Notes under the pieces: generated by a model
Seen by the model: the letters and a program-made list of their open reading frames with translations, nothing else
The model's database searches: none
What the model was told of the DNA's origin: nothing
Program-made: the position numbers and the translations under genes
Origin: Sphingomonas sp. Leaf407
Lineage (GTDB): Bacteria > Pseudomonadota > Alphaproteobacteria > Sphingomonadales > Sphingomonadaceae
Length of the DNA stretch: 64,000 nt
NCBI RefSeq assembly: GCF_001425385.1
Contig: NZ_LMQO01000003.1
Span: 372,001-436,000 of the forward strand
Direction of reading: 5' to 3'
Shown here: in pieces, positions 34,147-42,539 of the stretch
Layout: each line of letters starts with the position of its first letter
Position numbering within the stretch: the stretch's first letter is position 1

Positions 34147-34925
34147 CACGACGCCAGCATCGCGTCGCCGCGAACGGCAGTGCGCAAGGGAAGCCCGGCG
34201 GTGGCGGCGCGATCGATCGCGAGGCTGGTCGCGGCCGACAGGGTGGCGAGCAGCGGGCAGCCGGCCAGCACCGCCTTTTCGACCAGCTCGAACGAGCAGC
34301 GCGACGAGAGTAGCGCAAAGCCGCCGTCCCAGTCATGGCCCTCGCGCCGCATCGCGCCGATCAGCTTGTCGAAGGCATTGTGCCGGCCGACATCCTCGCG
34401 GACGAGACGGATCGTGCCGTCGGCGGCGCACAGCGCGGCGGCATGCGCGGCCCCCGTCGCGCGCGACAGCGGCTGATGGTCGCGCAAGCCGGCGGCGGCG
34501 GCAAGGATCGCCGCCGGCGTCGCATCGCTATGCGCGGTGAGCGGCGGCAGCGGCCGCAGCGCCTGTTCGAGATTTTCGATCCCGCACAATCCGCACGACG
34601 ATTCGGACACGCGATGGCGCACCCGTTCGGCGACGCGGTCGTGGCGGTCGGGGATCAGCGTCAGGCGCAGCAACGTACCGCGATCGATCGCATGCGCGTC
34701 CACGTCGACCAGTTCGCCGCCATGGTCGATCAACCGCTCGGCCAGCGCGAACCCGGTCGCGAGGTCGGCCAGATCGGCGGGCGTCGCCATCAGCACAGCA
34801 TAGCCCAGCCCGTCGATCTCGATCGCGACCGGCGCCTCGACCGCGACCGGCTGGTCGGTGGGCGAGGGGGTGCCGGCAGCCGCCACCCGCGCGAAGCTGC
34901 GGATGGCGCTGGGGGCATCGCTCAT
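34146..34925 (-). CDS. fdhD: Sulfur carrier protein FdhD
   Basis: Transfers sulfur from a desulfurase to the bis-MGD cofactor of formate-dehydrogenase-like enzymes; 259 residues. The catalytic cysteine pair is in SSCGLCGIENLEQA, with LRLTLIPDR and EDVGRHNAFDKLIG (cofactor binding) and SRCSFELVEKA. The start ATG overlaps the ydeP-like stop (ATGA). Its presence supports the neighbour being a sulfurated molybdoenzyme. Confidence 0.95.
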   Translation of the reverse strand: MSDAPSAIRSFARVAAAGTPSPTDQPVAVEAPVAIEIDGLGYAVLMATPADLADLATGFALAERLIDHGGELVDVDAHAIDRGTLLRLTLIPDRHDRVAERVRHRVSESSCGLCGIENLEQALRPLPPLTAHSDATPAAILAAAAGLRDHQPLSRATGAAHAAALCAADGTIRLVREDVGRHNAFDKLIGAMRREGHDWDGGFALLSSRCSFELVEKAVLAGCPLLATLSAATSLAIDRAATAGLPLRTAVRGDAMLAS

Positions 34926-37201
34926 CCGGCGTGGATGCGGACCGGCACGGCCTTGGCCGCCGGGGTCTTCGATTCGCGGTCGTGCCAGCCGATCGGGATC
35001 AGCGGGTTGAGTTCGGGATAATAGCCGGCGATGCAGCCGTCGGGCAGGTCGAACGGCACGACCTTCAATCCGCCGACGCGGCGGTCGATGCCGTCGTCGC
35101 CATCGCCGACGATCGTCACCATCTGACCCTTATGCAGCCCGGCCTTGGCGATCTCCTTCGGGTTCATCATCACCACGTCGCGCGTGCCCGAAATGCCGCG
35201 GAAACGATCGTCATAGCCATAGATCGTCGTGTTGAACTGATCGTTCGACCGCAGCGTGATGAGCCGCAGCCGGCCCGGCGCATCGGGAATATCGGTGCCC
35301 GACAGCGTCTTGGGCACGGTGAACTCCGCCTTGCCGCTCTGCGTCTTCCACACCCGCTCGCGCGCCGAATTGCCGCGATAGAAGCCGCCGGGGGTGAACA
35401 TCCGTTCCTCGAAATCGTGGAACTCTTCCGGATAGGTCAGCTCGATCTGCTTGCGGACCTTCGCATAGTCGGCGGTCCACCCGTCCCAGTCGACCTTGGG
35501 GTTCGGCGCCAGCGTCGCCTTGGCGATGCCGGCGAGGATCGCGATCTCCGATTTCAGATGCTCGCTGGCCGGCGGATGAGTCGCGATCGATCCGTGGATG
35601 TGGCTGAACGTATCCTCGATCGACACGATCTGCTCGCCGCCGGCCTGCACGTCGACCTCGGTACGGACAAGGCAGGGGAGAAGATAGGCGACCTTGCCGT
35701 TGATGAGGTGGCTGCGGTTGAGCTTGGTCGCGATCTGCACGGTGAGGCGTATCGCCGGCCACGCCGCCTCGATCCGTTCGAGATCGGGGATCGCGCGCAG
35801 GAAATTGCCGCCGAGCGAGACGAAGGCGTCGATCTCGCCCTTCAATATCCCTTCGCAGGCGGTGACGGTGTTGTGGCCATGCTCCATCGGCGGATCGAAG
35901 CCGTAGAGTTCGCGCAACCGGTCGTTGGGCACCAGTTCGGGCTTTTCCGAAATGCCGACGGTGCGCTGGCCCTGCACGTTGCTGTGCCCGCGCACCGGCG
36001 ACATGCCGGTCCCGTCGCGGCCTATATTGCCCTTCATCAGCAGCAGGTTGACGTAGGTCGCGACATTGTCGAACCCGTTGACCTGCTGCGTCAGGCCCAT
36101 GCCGTAGATGCCGATCGTCCGGTCGGCCTCGACATAGACCTGTCCCGCCGCCTCGATCGCGGCGCGGGTCAGGCCGCTCTCCGCCTCGATCGCCGCCCAG
36201 TCGGTCGCGCGGACCATCTTCGCGAACTCGTCGAAGCCGTTGGTATGCTGTTCGATGAAATCGACGTCGAGCACATGGACCCTGTGTTCGGCCCAGCTCC
36301 GGTCCTCGGCAGCAAGGACGTGTTTGGCGAGGCCGATCATGACCGCCACGTCGCCGCCGGGGCGGACCTGATGATATTGGCACGAGATCTTGGTTTCGGC
36401 GCGCGTCGCCATCTCGAACGGGTTCTGCGGATCGGTGAAGGCAATCAGCCCCGGTTCCCTGACCGGATTGAACGTCACCACCTTGCACCCGCGCTTCACC
36501 GCGTCGCGTAAAGGATGGAGGAAACGCGGGCTGTTCGATCCGGTGTTCTGCCCGAAGAAGAAGATCGCGTCGCACGATTCGAAATCATCGAGGATCGAGG
36601 TGCCGACCGGCGCGCCGATCGTCTTCTTGAGCGCGACCGAGGTCGTCTCATGGCACATGTTCGAACTGTCGGGCAGGTTGTTGTGGCCATAGAGCCGCGC
36701 GAACAACGCCCACAGATACGAGGTCTCCAAGCTGGCCCGGCCCGAGGCGTAGAAGATCGCCTTCTTCGGATCGATCGCCTTCAATTCGGCGCCGATCGCG
36801 GCGAACGCCTCGTCCCAGGTACATTCGACATAATGGTCGGTCGCATGGTCGTAGCGCAGCGGATGGGTCAGGCGACCTTCGTGTTCGAGGTCGAAGTCCT
36901 TCCAGCGCTTCAGTTCGGTGACGCTGTGCTTCGCGAAGAATTCGGGGGTGCAGCGGTTGGGGGTCAGGTCCCACAATGTCGCCTTCGCGCCATTCTCGCA
37001 GAATTCGAACGGGTGCGGCTCGGCGGGCTTGCCCCATGCGCAGGAGGTACACATGAACCCCTTCGACTTGTTCTGGCGGGCAAGCTGGGCCAGCGCGGCG
37101 GGGCGGTTCTTCTCCTTGCCGAGAATCTTCGACATGCCCTTGACCGAACCCCAGCCGCCGGCCGGACCGTCATATCCAACCGTATCTTCGCGATCCGCCA
37201 C
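34922..37201 (-). CDS. FdhF/YdeP family molybdopterin oxidoreductase
   Basis: Molybdopterin enzyme of 759 residues. The N-terminal CTSCAWGKP is the YdeP hallmark; only scattered cysteines follow, so a classical 4Fe-4S site of formate dehydrogenase is not evident. Further motifs: FYASGRASLETSYLW, SNMCHETTSVALKKTIG (cofactor-site region), FFFGQNTGSNSPRFLHPL, MGLTQQVNGFDN, and the C-terminal LRLITLRSNDQFNTTIYG domain. YdeP-like proteins have unknown substrates and are linked to acid resistance in E. coli. Cotranscribed with fdhD and mobA through overlapping stops and starts. No signal peptide, hence cytosolic. Confidence 0.9.
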   Translation of the reverse strand: MADREDTVGYDGPAGGWGSVKGMSKILGKEKNRPAALAQLARQNKSKGFMCTSCAWGKPAEPHPFEFCENGAKATLWDLTPNRCTPEFFAKHSVTELKRWKDFDLEHEGRLTHPLRYDHATDHYVECTWDEAFAAIGAELKAIDPKKAIFYASGRASLETSYLWALFARLYGHNNLPDSSNMCHETTSVALKKTIGAPVGTSILDDFESCDAIFFFGQNTGSNSPRFLHPLRDAVKRGCKVVTFNPVREPGLIAFTDPQNPFEMATRAETKISCQYHQVRPGGDVAVMIGLAKHVLAAEDRSWAEHRVHVLDVDFIEQHTNGFDEFAKMVRATDWAAIEAESGLTRAAIEAAGQVYVEADRTIGIYGMGLTQQVNGFDNVATYVNLLLMKGNIGRDGTGMSPVRGHSNVQGQRTVGISEKPELVPNDRLRELYGFDPPMEHGHNTVTACEGILKGEIDAFVSLGGNFLRAIPDLERIEAAWPAIRLTVQIATKLNRSHLINGKVAYLLPCLVRTEVDVQAGGEQIVSIEDTFSHIHGSIATHPPASEHLKSEIAILAGIAKATLAPNPKVDWDGWTADYAKVRKQIELTYPEEFHDFEERMFTPGGFYRGNSARERVWKTQSGKAEFTVPKTLSGTDIPDAPGRLRLITLRSNDQFNTTIYGYDDRFRGISGTRDVVMMNPKEIAKAGLHKGQMVTIVGDGDDGIDRRVGGLKVVPFDLPDGCIAGYYPELNPLIPIGWHDRESKTPAAKAVPVRIHAG

Positions 37202-37300
37202 GCTTGTTCCTTCCGGCTACGCCTAAGCGTAGGCTACGCCGGGGGATGCTGGAAAGTTCCGCTGTAGCGTGGGAGGGTACGCTCCGCTTGTCGTCCTGTC

Positions 37301-37407
37301 GTCACCCCGGACTTGTTCCGGGGTCCACCGATCGGCCAACGATGCCATCTGACGATCGCGGGACGGCGCGTGCGGGCAGGTGGACCCCGGAACAAGTCCG
37401 GGGTGAC
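37301..37407. repeat. REPIN-like 107-bp palindromic element, copy 3
   Basis: Arms 37301-37328 and 37380-37407 with a 51 bp spacer, identical in length to the copies at 12255 and 20846. It lies in the 217 bp gap between the ydeP-like start and the thiolase stop, 11 bp beyond the thiolase gene. Confidence 0.9.
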
Positions 37408-37418
37408 AAGGGAAGTCG

Positions 37419-38603
37419 TCAGTCGAGTAGTTCCATCGCCATCGCCGTCGCCTCGCCGCCGCCGATGCACAGCGAGGCGAGGCCGCGCCGCTGGCCGGTC
37501 GTCTCCAGCGCCGAGAGCAGGGTGGCCAGCACCCGCACACCGCTCGCCCCGATCGGATGGCCGAGCGCACACGCCCCGCCGTGGATGTTGAGCGTATCAT
37601 GCGACAGCCCGAGGTCGCGCATCGCGATCATCGCGACGCAGGCGAAGGCCTCGTTCACCTCGAACAAATCGATGTCGCCCACCGACCAGCCGGCGCGCGC
37701 CATCGCCTTGCGCATCGCGAACACCGGGGCGGTGGCGAACTTCGCGGGGGCATGGGCATGGCCGGCATGCGCCACGACCCGCGCGACCGGGGTCAGCCCC
37801 AGCCGGTCGGCGACCGACTGTCGCGTCAGCACCAGCGCCGCCGCCCCGTCCGAAATCGACGAGGCGTTGGCGGCGGTGATCGTGCCGTCCTTCGCAAAGG
37901 CGGGTTTCAGCGTCGGGATCTTCGCCACGTCGCCGCGCGCGGGCTGTTCGTCCTCGCGTACGCTCGTCGTGCCCTTGCGGCCGGCCACTTCGACCGCGAC
38001 GATCTCGCGGTCGAATGCGCCCGATTTCTGCGCGCGCTGGGCACGGTGGAGCGATTCGATCGCATAGTCGTCCTGCGCGGCACGGGTGAACTGATACTCG
38101 GCCGCCGTCTCCTCGGCGAAGCTGCCCATCAGCTTGCCCGGATCATAGGCATCCTCCAGCCCGTCGAGATACATATGGTCGAGCAGCCGGTCGTGGCCGA
38201 TCCGCGCGCCCGAACGGTGACGGGTCGAGAGGTATGGCGCGTTGGTCATGCTTTCCATGCCGCCCGCCACGATCAGCTCGGCCGATCCCGCCGCCAGCGC
38301 ATCGGCGGCCATGATCGCCGCCTGCATCCCCGATCCGCACATCTTGTTGACCGTCGTCGCCTCGACATGGGTCGGCAGCCCCGCGCCGAGCGCCGCCTGT
38401 CGCGCCGGGGCCTGTCCCAAGCCGGCGGGGAGGACGCAGCCCATGTAGATACGCTCGATCGCCTCGCCCGACAGGCCGGCCCGCTCGACCGCCGCGCCGA
38501 CCGCCGTCGCGCCGAGCTGCGTCGCGCTCGCCCCGGCAAGGCTGCCCTGGAAACTGCCCATCGGCGTGCGGGCATAGGACAGGATGACGATGGGATCGGA
38601 CAT
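37419..38603 (-). CDS. Acetyl-CoA C-acetyltransferase (thiolase)
   Basis: Biosynthetic-type thiolase of 394 residues that condenses or cleaves acetoacetyl-CoA. Active-site Cys in VNKMCGSGMQA, GGMESMTNAPYL, His in NIHGGACALGHPIGASG and the second Cys in LASLCIGGGEATAMA. It could serve polyhydroxyalkanoate synthesis (phaA), ketone metabolism (atoB) or amino-acid breakdown; the neighbours do not decide, so no symbol is given. The promoter side has AT-rich CAAACGAAACATAATCGTGTTTG, which contains a possible -10 (CATAAT) and outer CAAAC/GTTTG inverted halves, an operator candidate. Confidence 0.93.
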   Translation of the reverse strand: MSDPIVILSYARTPMGSFQGSLAGASATQLGATAVGAAVERAGLSGEAIERIYMGCVLPAGLGQAPARQAALGAGLPTHVEATTVNKMCGSGMQAAIMAADALAAGSAELIVAGGMESMTNAPYLSTRHRSGARIGHDRLLDHMYLDGLEDAYDPGKLMGSFAEETAAEYQFTRAAQDDYAIESLHRAQRAQKSGAFDREIVAVEVAGRKGTTSVREDEQPARGDVAKIPTLKPAFAKDGTITAANASSISDGAAALVLTRQSVADRLGLTPVARVVAHAGHAHAPAKFATAPVFAMRKAMARAGWSVGDIDLFEVNEAFACVAMIAMRDLGLSHDTLNIHGGACALGHPIGASGVRVLATLLSALETTGQRRGLASLCIGGGEATAMAMELLD

Positions 38604-38713
38604 CGGGGCTCTCCAAACACGATTATGTTTCGTTTGATACCGTATCTAGGGCGTGGGTTCGGGGGATGCCAGCGGCGTTGCGTCGGCGGGTCGGGCAGGG
38701 GATAGGCGGCATC

Positions 38714-39457
38714 ATGGTGAGTCCTCTCTTCTGGCCGATCCTGCTGGGACTGCTGGGCGGCGTATTCGGCAGCTTTATCGGCGCGCTGGCGATCCGCTGG
38801 CCGGCGGGACGAAGCGTCGCCGCCGGCCGATCGGCATGTGACGGGTGCGGGCGGACGTTGCGGCCGGTCGAACTTGTGCCGATCGTCAGCTTTCTCGCCG
38901 TGCGCGGTCGATGCCGGACCTGTGACGCGGCCATCGCGCCTGGCCAGTTCGTCACCGAAGTGCTGGGCGCGGCGATCGGCATCGTCGCCGGGCTGGTCGC
39001 GCCGGGGATCGACGGGGTGGCCGGCGCGACGTGCGGCTGGCTGTTGCTGGCATCGGGCGCGATCGATCTTGCCGCCTTCTGGCTGCCCGACCGGCTGACG
39101 ATCGCGCTGGCGCTGGTGGCGTCGTTGGGGGGACTTGGCGGAATCGCGCCCGATTTCAGCGACCGGGCGATCGGCGGGCTGGCCGGGTTCGGCAGCCTGT
39201 GGCTGGTGGCGACGCTCTATCGCGCGACGCGCGGGCGGACCGGGCTGGGCGGGGGCGATCCCAAGCTGTTCGGCGCGATCGGATTGTGGCTTGGCTGGCG
39301 TGCGTTGCCGGTGGTGTTGCTGGTCTCGACCGTCGCCGGGCTGTGCGTCGTGGTGGCGATGCGGATCACCGGGCGCGAGGTAAAGGCGACCGACCGGTTG
39401 CCGCTCGGCACGCTGCTCGCGATCGCCGCCTTCCTCGTCTGGAGTGTTGGCGGTTAG
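38714..39457 (+). CDS. Prepilin peptidase (A24 family)
   Basis: Membrane aspartyl protease of 247 residues that processes type IV pilin-like or type II secretion pseudopilins. N-terminal LLGGVFGSFIGALAIRWP, the cytoplasmic zinc/methylase loop with two CxxC pairs (CDGCGRTLRP and CRTCDAAI), and about six further helices. Catalytic aspartates in the segment SGAIDLAAFWLPDRLT and in GLGGGDPKLFGAIG. A longer start at 38666 (MPAALRRRVGQG) is possible; 38714 begins right before TM1. No pilin or secretion genes are near. Its stop codon TAG is the border of an inverted repeat element. Confidence 0.9.
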   Translation: MVSPLFWPILLGLLGGVFGSFIGALAIRWPAGRSVAAGRSACDGCGRTLRPVELVPIVSFLAVRGRCRTCDAAIAPGQFVTEVLGAAIGIVAGLVAPGIDGVAGATCGWLLLASGAIDLAAFWLPDRLTIALALVASLGGLGGIAPDFSDRAIGGLAGFGSLWLVATLYRATRGRTGLGGGDPKLFGAIGLWLGWRALPVVLLVSTVAGLCVVVAMRITGREVKATDRLPLGTLLAIAAFLVWSVGG

Positions 39458-39561
39458 GGCCGGATCGACATTCAACGAAATGCCGTCCCAATTTTCTCCC
39501 CTCCCTGACAGGGAGGGGAGACGCATGAGCCGCCGTCCGGCTGAATGTCGATCGGTCCTAG
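39454..39561. repeat. MITE-like element with GATCGACATTCA inverted ends, second copy
   Basis: TTAGGGCCGGATCGACATTCA (39454-39474) and CTGAATGTCGATCGGTCCTAG (39541-39561) are inverted. The inside holds a perfect 11 bp palindrome CTCCCCTCCCT-gac-AGGGAGGGGAG (39496-39520). The TAG at each border is the stop codon of the gene on that side (prepilin peptidase on plus, DUF1989 protein on minus). Same family as 12192-12412 but with a different filling. Confidence 0.75.
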
Positions 39562-40145
39562 GCCGGTTCGATGCGATACTCGATCGGCTTGAAACTGCCG
39601 CCATTCGACGCCGGAGCCGAACAGGCGGTGAGGCCGATCACCAGATTCATGGCTGCGCGCAAGGTGATCGAATCGCCCGCCTTGCTGACCGGCGGCAGGA
39701 CCGACAGCTTGCCCGTCGCGCCATCGACCGGCACGTTCATGAAGCAGTTGAACGCCACCGGTATCCGGTCGGGCACCACGCCATACGGTTCGAGCGCCGC
39801 CGCCAGATTGCCGAAACAGCCACGATGCGGCGGCAGGTCGGGATAGAAATGGTGGAAGGTGTCATAGGAGCACGGCGTCAGCAGGAAATCATGCGTGCCG
39901 ACCGTATCGGCGATAATCTCCAGCATCACCCGGCTGCGATTGGAATAGAGCGCGTGGCCGGTCGTCAGCCGGATCGTCTCGGCATAATCGAGCGTCCGCC
40001 CCGACGAGATCACCTCGTCCAGATCATCGGCGTTGAACGCCAGCAGGTCGGCGACCTGTTCCCCCTTCTGATCGATCACCACCAGCGTCTCGCCTTTCGC
40101 CAGCCGGAAGGCGGTGCCCGACCGTTCGGGGATGGTCGTCGTCAC
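39558..40145 (-). CDS. DUF1989 / urea carboxylase-associated family protein
   Basis: Protein of 195 residues with the DUF1989 domain: GTAFRLAKGETLVVIDQKGEQVADLLAF, SSGRTLDYAETIRLTTGHALYSNR, CSYDTFHHFYPD, HRGCFGNL and FNCFMNVPVD (key words only). The Cys/His-rich strand suggests a metal site. Paralogues accompany urea carboxylase genes, but none are present here. The start overlaps the stop of the upstream YcgG-like gene (ATGA), so the two form an operon. Possible link: metabolism of an N-hydroxylated guanidino compound, an inference. Confidence 0.85.
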   Translation of the reverse strand: MTTTIPERSGTAFRLAKGETLVVIDQKGEQVADLLAFNADDLDEVISSGRTLDYAETIRLTTGHALYSNRSRVMLEIIADTVGTHDFLLTPCSYDTFHHFYPDLPPHRGCFGNLAAALEPYGVVPDRIPVAFNCFMNVPVDGATGKLSVLPPVSKAGDSITLRAAMNLVIGLTACSAPASNGGSFKPIEYRIEPA

Positions 40146-40828
40146 TTGGCCTCCCCCGAATAGTGGAACGGGCAGGCCCAGCGGTCATCGACCACGCGCC
40201 CGCTATATTGCCGCGCCTCGCTGGCGGCACCATGCCGTTCGAGCATCGGGTTGCGGCTGCCCGCCAGCGCCTCGTCGCGCACGAGAATCTTCTCGCGCAT
40301 CGTCTCGTACTTGCCCTCGGCGCGCAGCCGTTCGAACTGGTCGTGCAGGTTGAAGACCAATGTCGGCCGCTCGAACCGGCGCGCCGGGCGGCTGGCATTG
40401 GGGTGCAGCCCGACGATGAAGAACGCCTCGCCGCCGAAGCTCAGCGAGAAATGCGGATTGTCGGGATCGGTGCTGACCCGCGTGTCATATTCCTGCCTGC
40501 GCCACACGTCCTTGTCCGACAGCGACTGGACCCGCTGCCACAGCGCACGCTCGAACGCATTTTCGCTCAGGTCGTCCGGCCCCTCGAAGATCACCGCGAA
40601 GCTGCGGTACATCGCCCGGTCGCGGCGATAGGCCTCGGCAAGCCGCATCAGCGCATCGTGGATGCGGACATCGTCCCACGCGCTGTCGATCCGCGAGCAG
40701 ACGAGCACGTCGAGCGTGCCCTTCGCCATCGCCGATTTCGCCCCGACGCAGGGAAAGACGCGGTCGTCGACATGGGCGAACAACATCGCCTGCAGGCGAT
40801 CCTGCGCTTCGTGCTTCCAGTTGAACAT
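40142..40828 (-). CDS. YqcI/YcgG family protein, GntA-like heme-dependent N-hydroxylase
   Basis: Protein of 228 residues. FPCVGAKSAMAKGTLDVLVC, FAVIFEGPDDLSENAFERALW, the W(H/R)RQEYDTRVSTDPDNPHFSLSFGGEAFFIVGLHPNASRPARR block (key words DNPHFSLSFGG, FFIVGLHPNASR) and ERPTLVFNLHDQFERLR fit the YcgG family. One member, GntA of guanitoxin biosynthesis, is a heme-dependent N-hydroxylase, and His in GLHPNASR may be the heme ligand. The substrate here is unknown; a free guanidino or amine compound is likely. It is first in a two-gene operon with a DUF1989 gene. Confidence 0.8.
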   Translation of the reverse strand: MFNWKHEAQDRLQAMLFAHVDDRVFPCVGAKSAMAKGTLDVLVCSRIDSAWDDVRIHDALMRLAEAYRRDRAMYRSFAVIFEGPDDLSENAFERALWQRVQSLSDKDVWRRQEYDTRVSTDPDNPHFSLSFGGEAFFIVGLHPNASRPARRFERPTLVFNLHDQFERLRAEGKYETMREKILVRDEALAGSRNPMLERHGAASEARQYSGRVVDDRWACPFHYSGEAK

Positions 40829-40912
40829 CGCGGAGGTCCCGGCCCGGTTGTTGGACGAACACTACGTTTCGCTGCCGTTCCCGGTTCCAAGTCGTTGACG
40901 ACCCGTCACTAA

Positions 40913-41395
40913 ATGGTAACAGTCGGGGTCGTGAACAAACGGCTGCTCCTCGACGATTTCCTGCCCTATCGCCTGTCGATCGCGTCGAACCGCGTATCCG
41001 ACGCGGTGGCCTCCACCTATCGCGCGCTGTTCGGGCTGCGCATCCCCGAATGGCGGCTGGTGACGGTGATCGCCGAACATCACGGCATCACCCAGCAGGC
41101 GCTGTGCGTGGCGACCCGGATGGACAAGGTGACGGTCAGCCGCGCGGCGATCGCGCTGGTCGATCGCGGCCTCGTCGACCGCCATGCCAATGCCGGCGAC
41201 CAGCGTTCGCACCTGCTCGCGCTGACCGAGGCGGGGCGGACGCTCTACGAAGAGGTGGCCCCCCGGGCGCTGACGATCGAACGCGACCTGTTCGCCGGCT
41301 TCACGCCGCAGGAGATCGAGGTGCTGCGCGACATGCTGGCGCGGATTCAGGACGCCGCCGACGTGCTGGAGGAACGCACCGCCGCCGCTCAATAG
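40913..41395 (+). CDS. MarR family transcriptional regulator
   Basis: Winged-helix regulator of 160 residues. Helix-turn-helix in HHGITQQALCVATRMDKVTVSRAAIALVDRGLV, wing DRHANAGDQRSHLLALTEAG, and a C-terminal dimerisation helix. The start is either ATG 40913 or GTG 40931; the latter gives (M)NKRLLLDDFLPYRLS, a typical MarR beginning. It is divergent from the YcgG-DUF1989 operon across 84 bp, so it probably controls that operon or itself. Its 3' end overlaps the convergent yihY gene by seven bases. Confidence 0.92.
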   Translation: MVTVGVVNKRLLLDDFLPYRLSIASNRVSDAVASTYRALFGLRIPEWRLVTVIAEHHGITQQALCVATRMDKVTVSRAAIALVDRGLVDRHANAGDQRSHLLALTEAGRTLYEEVAPRALTIERDLFAGFTPQEIEVLRDMLARIQDAADVLEERTAAAQ

Positions 41396-42414
41396 GCGCC
41401 ACGCCTGGGCTTCAACTGGCGCTTGCTCGGCAGTGTGTCGGCCAGCCGCGCGCCGCGATGGCCCATCGGCCGGGGATGACCGACGGTCGAATCGATCGCG
41501 GTCTGGCGTTCGGCCTCGGCATTGATCTCCGCGCCGATCAGGATCGCGAGGCTGGAGACGAACAGCCACATCAGCAGCACGACGACCGCGCCGAGCGCGC
41601 CATAGGTCGCGTTGTAATTGGCGAAATTGGCGGCATAGACCCCGAAGCCGACCGTCGCCAGCAACCACAGGATTGTGGCGGCGACCGATCCGACCGACAG
41701 CCAGCGCCATTGTGCCCGCGTCCGGTCCGGCCCGTAGCGATAGGCAAAGGCGATGCCCGCGCTGGTGATCGCGCCCGCTACGCCCCAGGTGACGATCTGG
41801 ATCATCACCGCGCCCGCCGTACCGAGGAACGCGACCGCGCTCTGCAACCATGTCAGCACGCCCGCCGACACGATGCCGACGATGACCGCGAAAATCGCCG
41901 CCAGCGTAATCATTGCCGACAATAGCGTGGTGGTGACGATGCTGCGTTCGTCCTCCTCTTCGTAGATCACGTTCAGCGCCTGGATGATCGCGCTCGCCGC
42001 GCGCATCGCGCCATAGACGGCGAGCAGCAGCGCGATGACGAGGCCGAGGCCCGCCTGCCGCGACGCGGTGGTGACGACCGCGATCAACTGGTCGGAGATC
42101 AGTCGCGCGGCATCGGCCGGCACCAGTTCGAAGATCGTCTGCATGTGCCGCGCGACCGTGGCGGTATCGGCGACGAGGCCATAGGTCATCACGATCGCGC
42201 CGAGCATCGGCACGATCGACAGGAACGCATAAAAGGCGACCCCCGCCGCCATCAGCGTCAGATTGTGATAGCCGACCATGGTGTAGACGCGCGTTAGAAT
42301 CGCCTTCCACGCCGCCCATGGATGCGCCCATGGATGGGTCGATCCACTCCCCGGAATCGTGGCCGGATCGATTTGCGTCCTGCTTTCCGTCACATCAGTC
42401 CCCTTCGCCGACAT
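41389..42414 (-). CDS. YihY/virulence factor BrkB family membrane protein
   Basis: Inner-membrane protein of 341 residues with six predicted helices: TLMAAGVAFYAFLSIVPMLGAIV (family signature), GLGLVIALLLAVYGAMRAASAII, LAAIFAVIVGIV, AGAITSAGIAFAYRYGPD, LWLLATVGFGVYAANF and LGAVVVLLMWLFVSSLAILIGAEINAE. An Arg/Lys-rich tail follows. The ATG at 42414 (MSAKGTDVTESR) is chosen since upstream in-frame residues are unlike the family. The function of the family is unknown despite the old RNase BN label. It is divergent from tamA. Confidence 0.9.
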   Translation of the reverse strand: MSAKGTDVTESRTQIDPATIPGSGSTHPWAHPWAAWKAILTRVYTMVGYHNLTLMAAGVAFYAFLSIVPMLGAIVMTYGLVADTATVARHMQTIFELVPADAARLISDQLIAVVTTASRQAGLGLVIALLLAVYGAMRAASAIIQALNVIYEEEDERSIVTTTLLSAMITLAAIFAVIVGIVSAGVLTWLQSAVAFLGTAGAVMIQIVTWGVAGAITSAGIAFAYRYGPDRTRAQWRWLSVGSVAATILWLLATVGFGVYAANFANYNATYGALGAVVVLLMWLFVSSLAILIGAEINAEAERQTAIDSTVGHPRPMGHRGARLADTLPSKRQLKPRRGAY

Positions 42415-42539
42415 GCAACGCCCGCACCGCAAAACGGATGCAAGTGGGTAGAAATGAACCAAATCCGCCGAACGCGCGTTTGGGGTCGCAAGGGGGGTTG
42501 TGCGCTGCAACCCAAGGTTGAACGACACGGGGATAGCAG

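Noticed and set aside
38604..38665. PsrA/FadR-type operator upstream of the thiolase
   Set aside because: CAAAC and GTTTG halves are present but spaced too far apart for the known motif; kept only as a remark.
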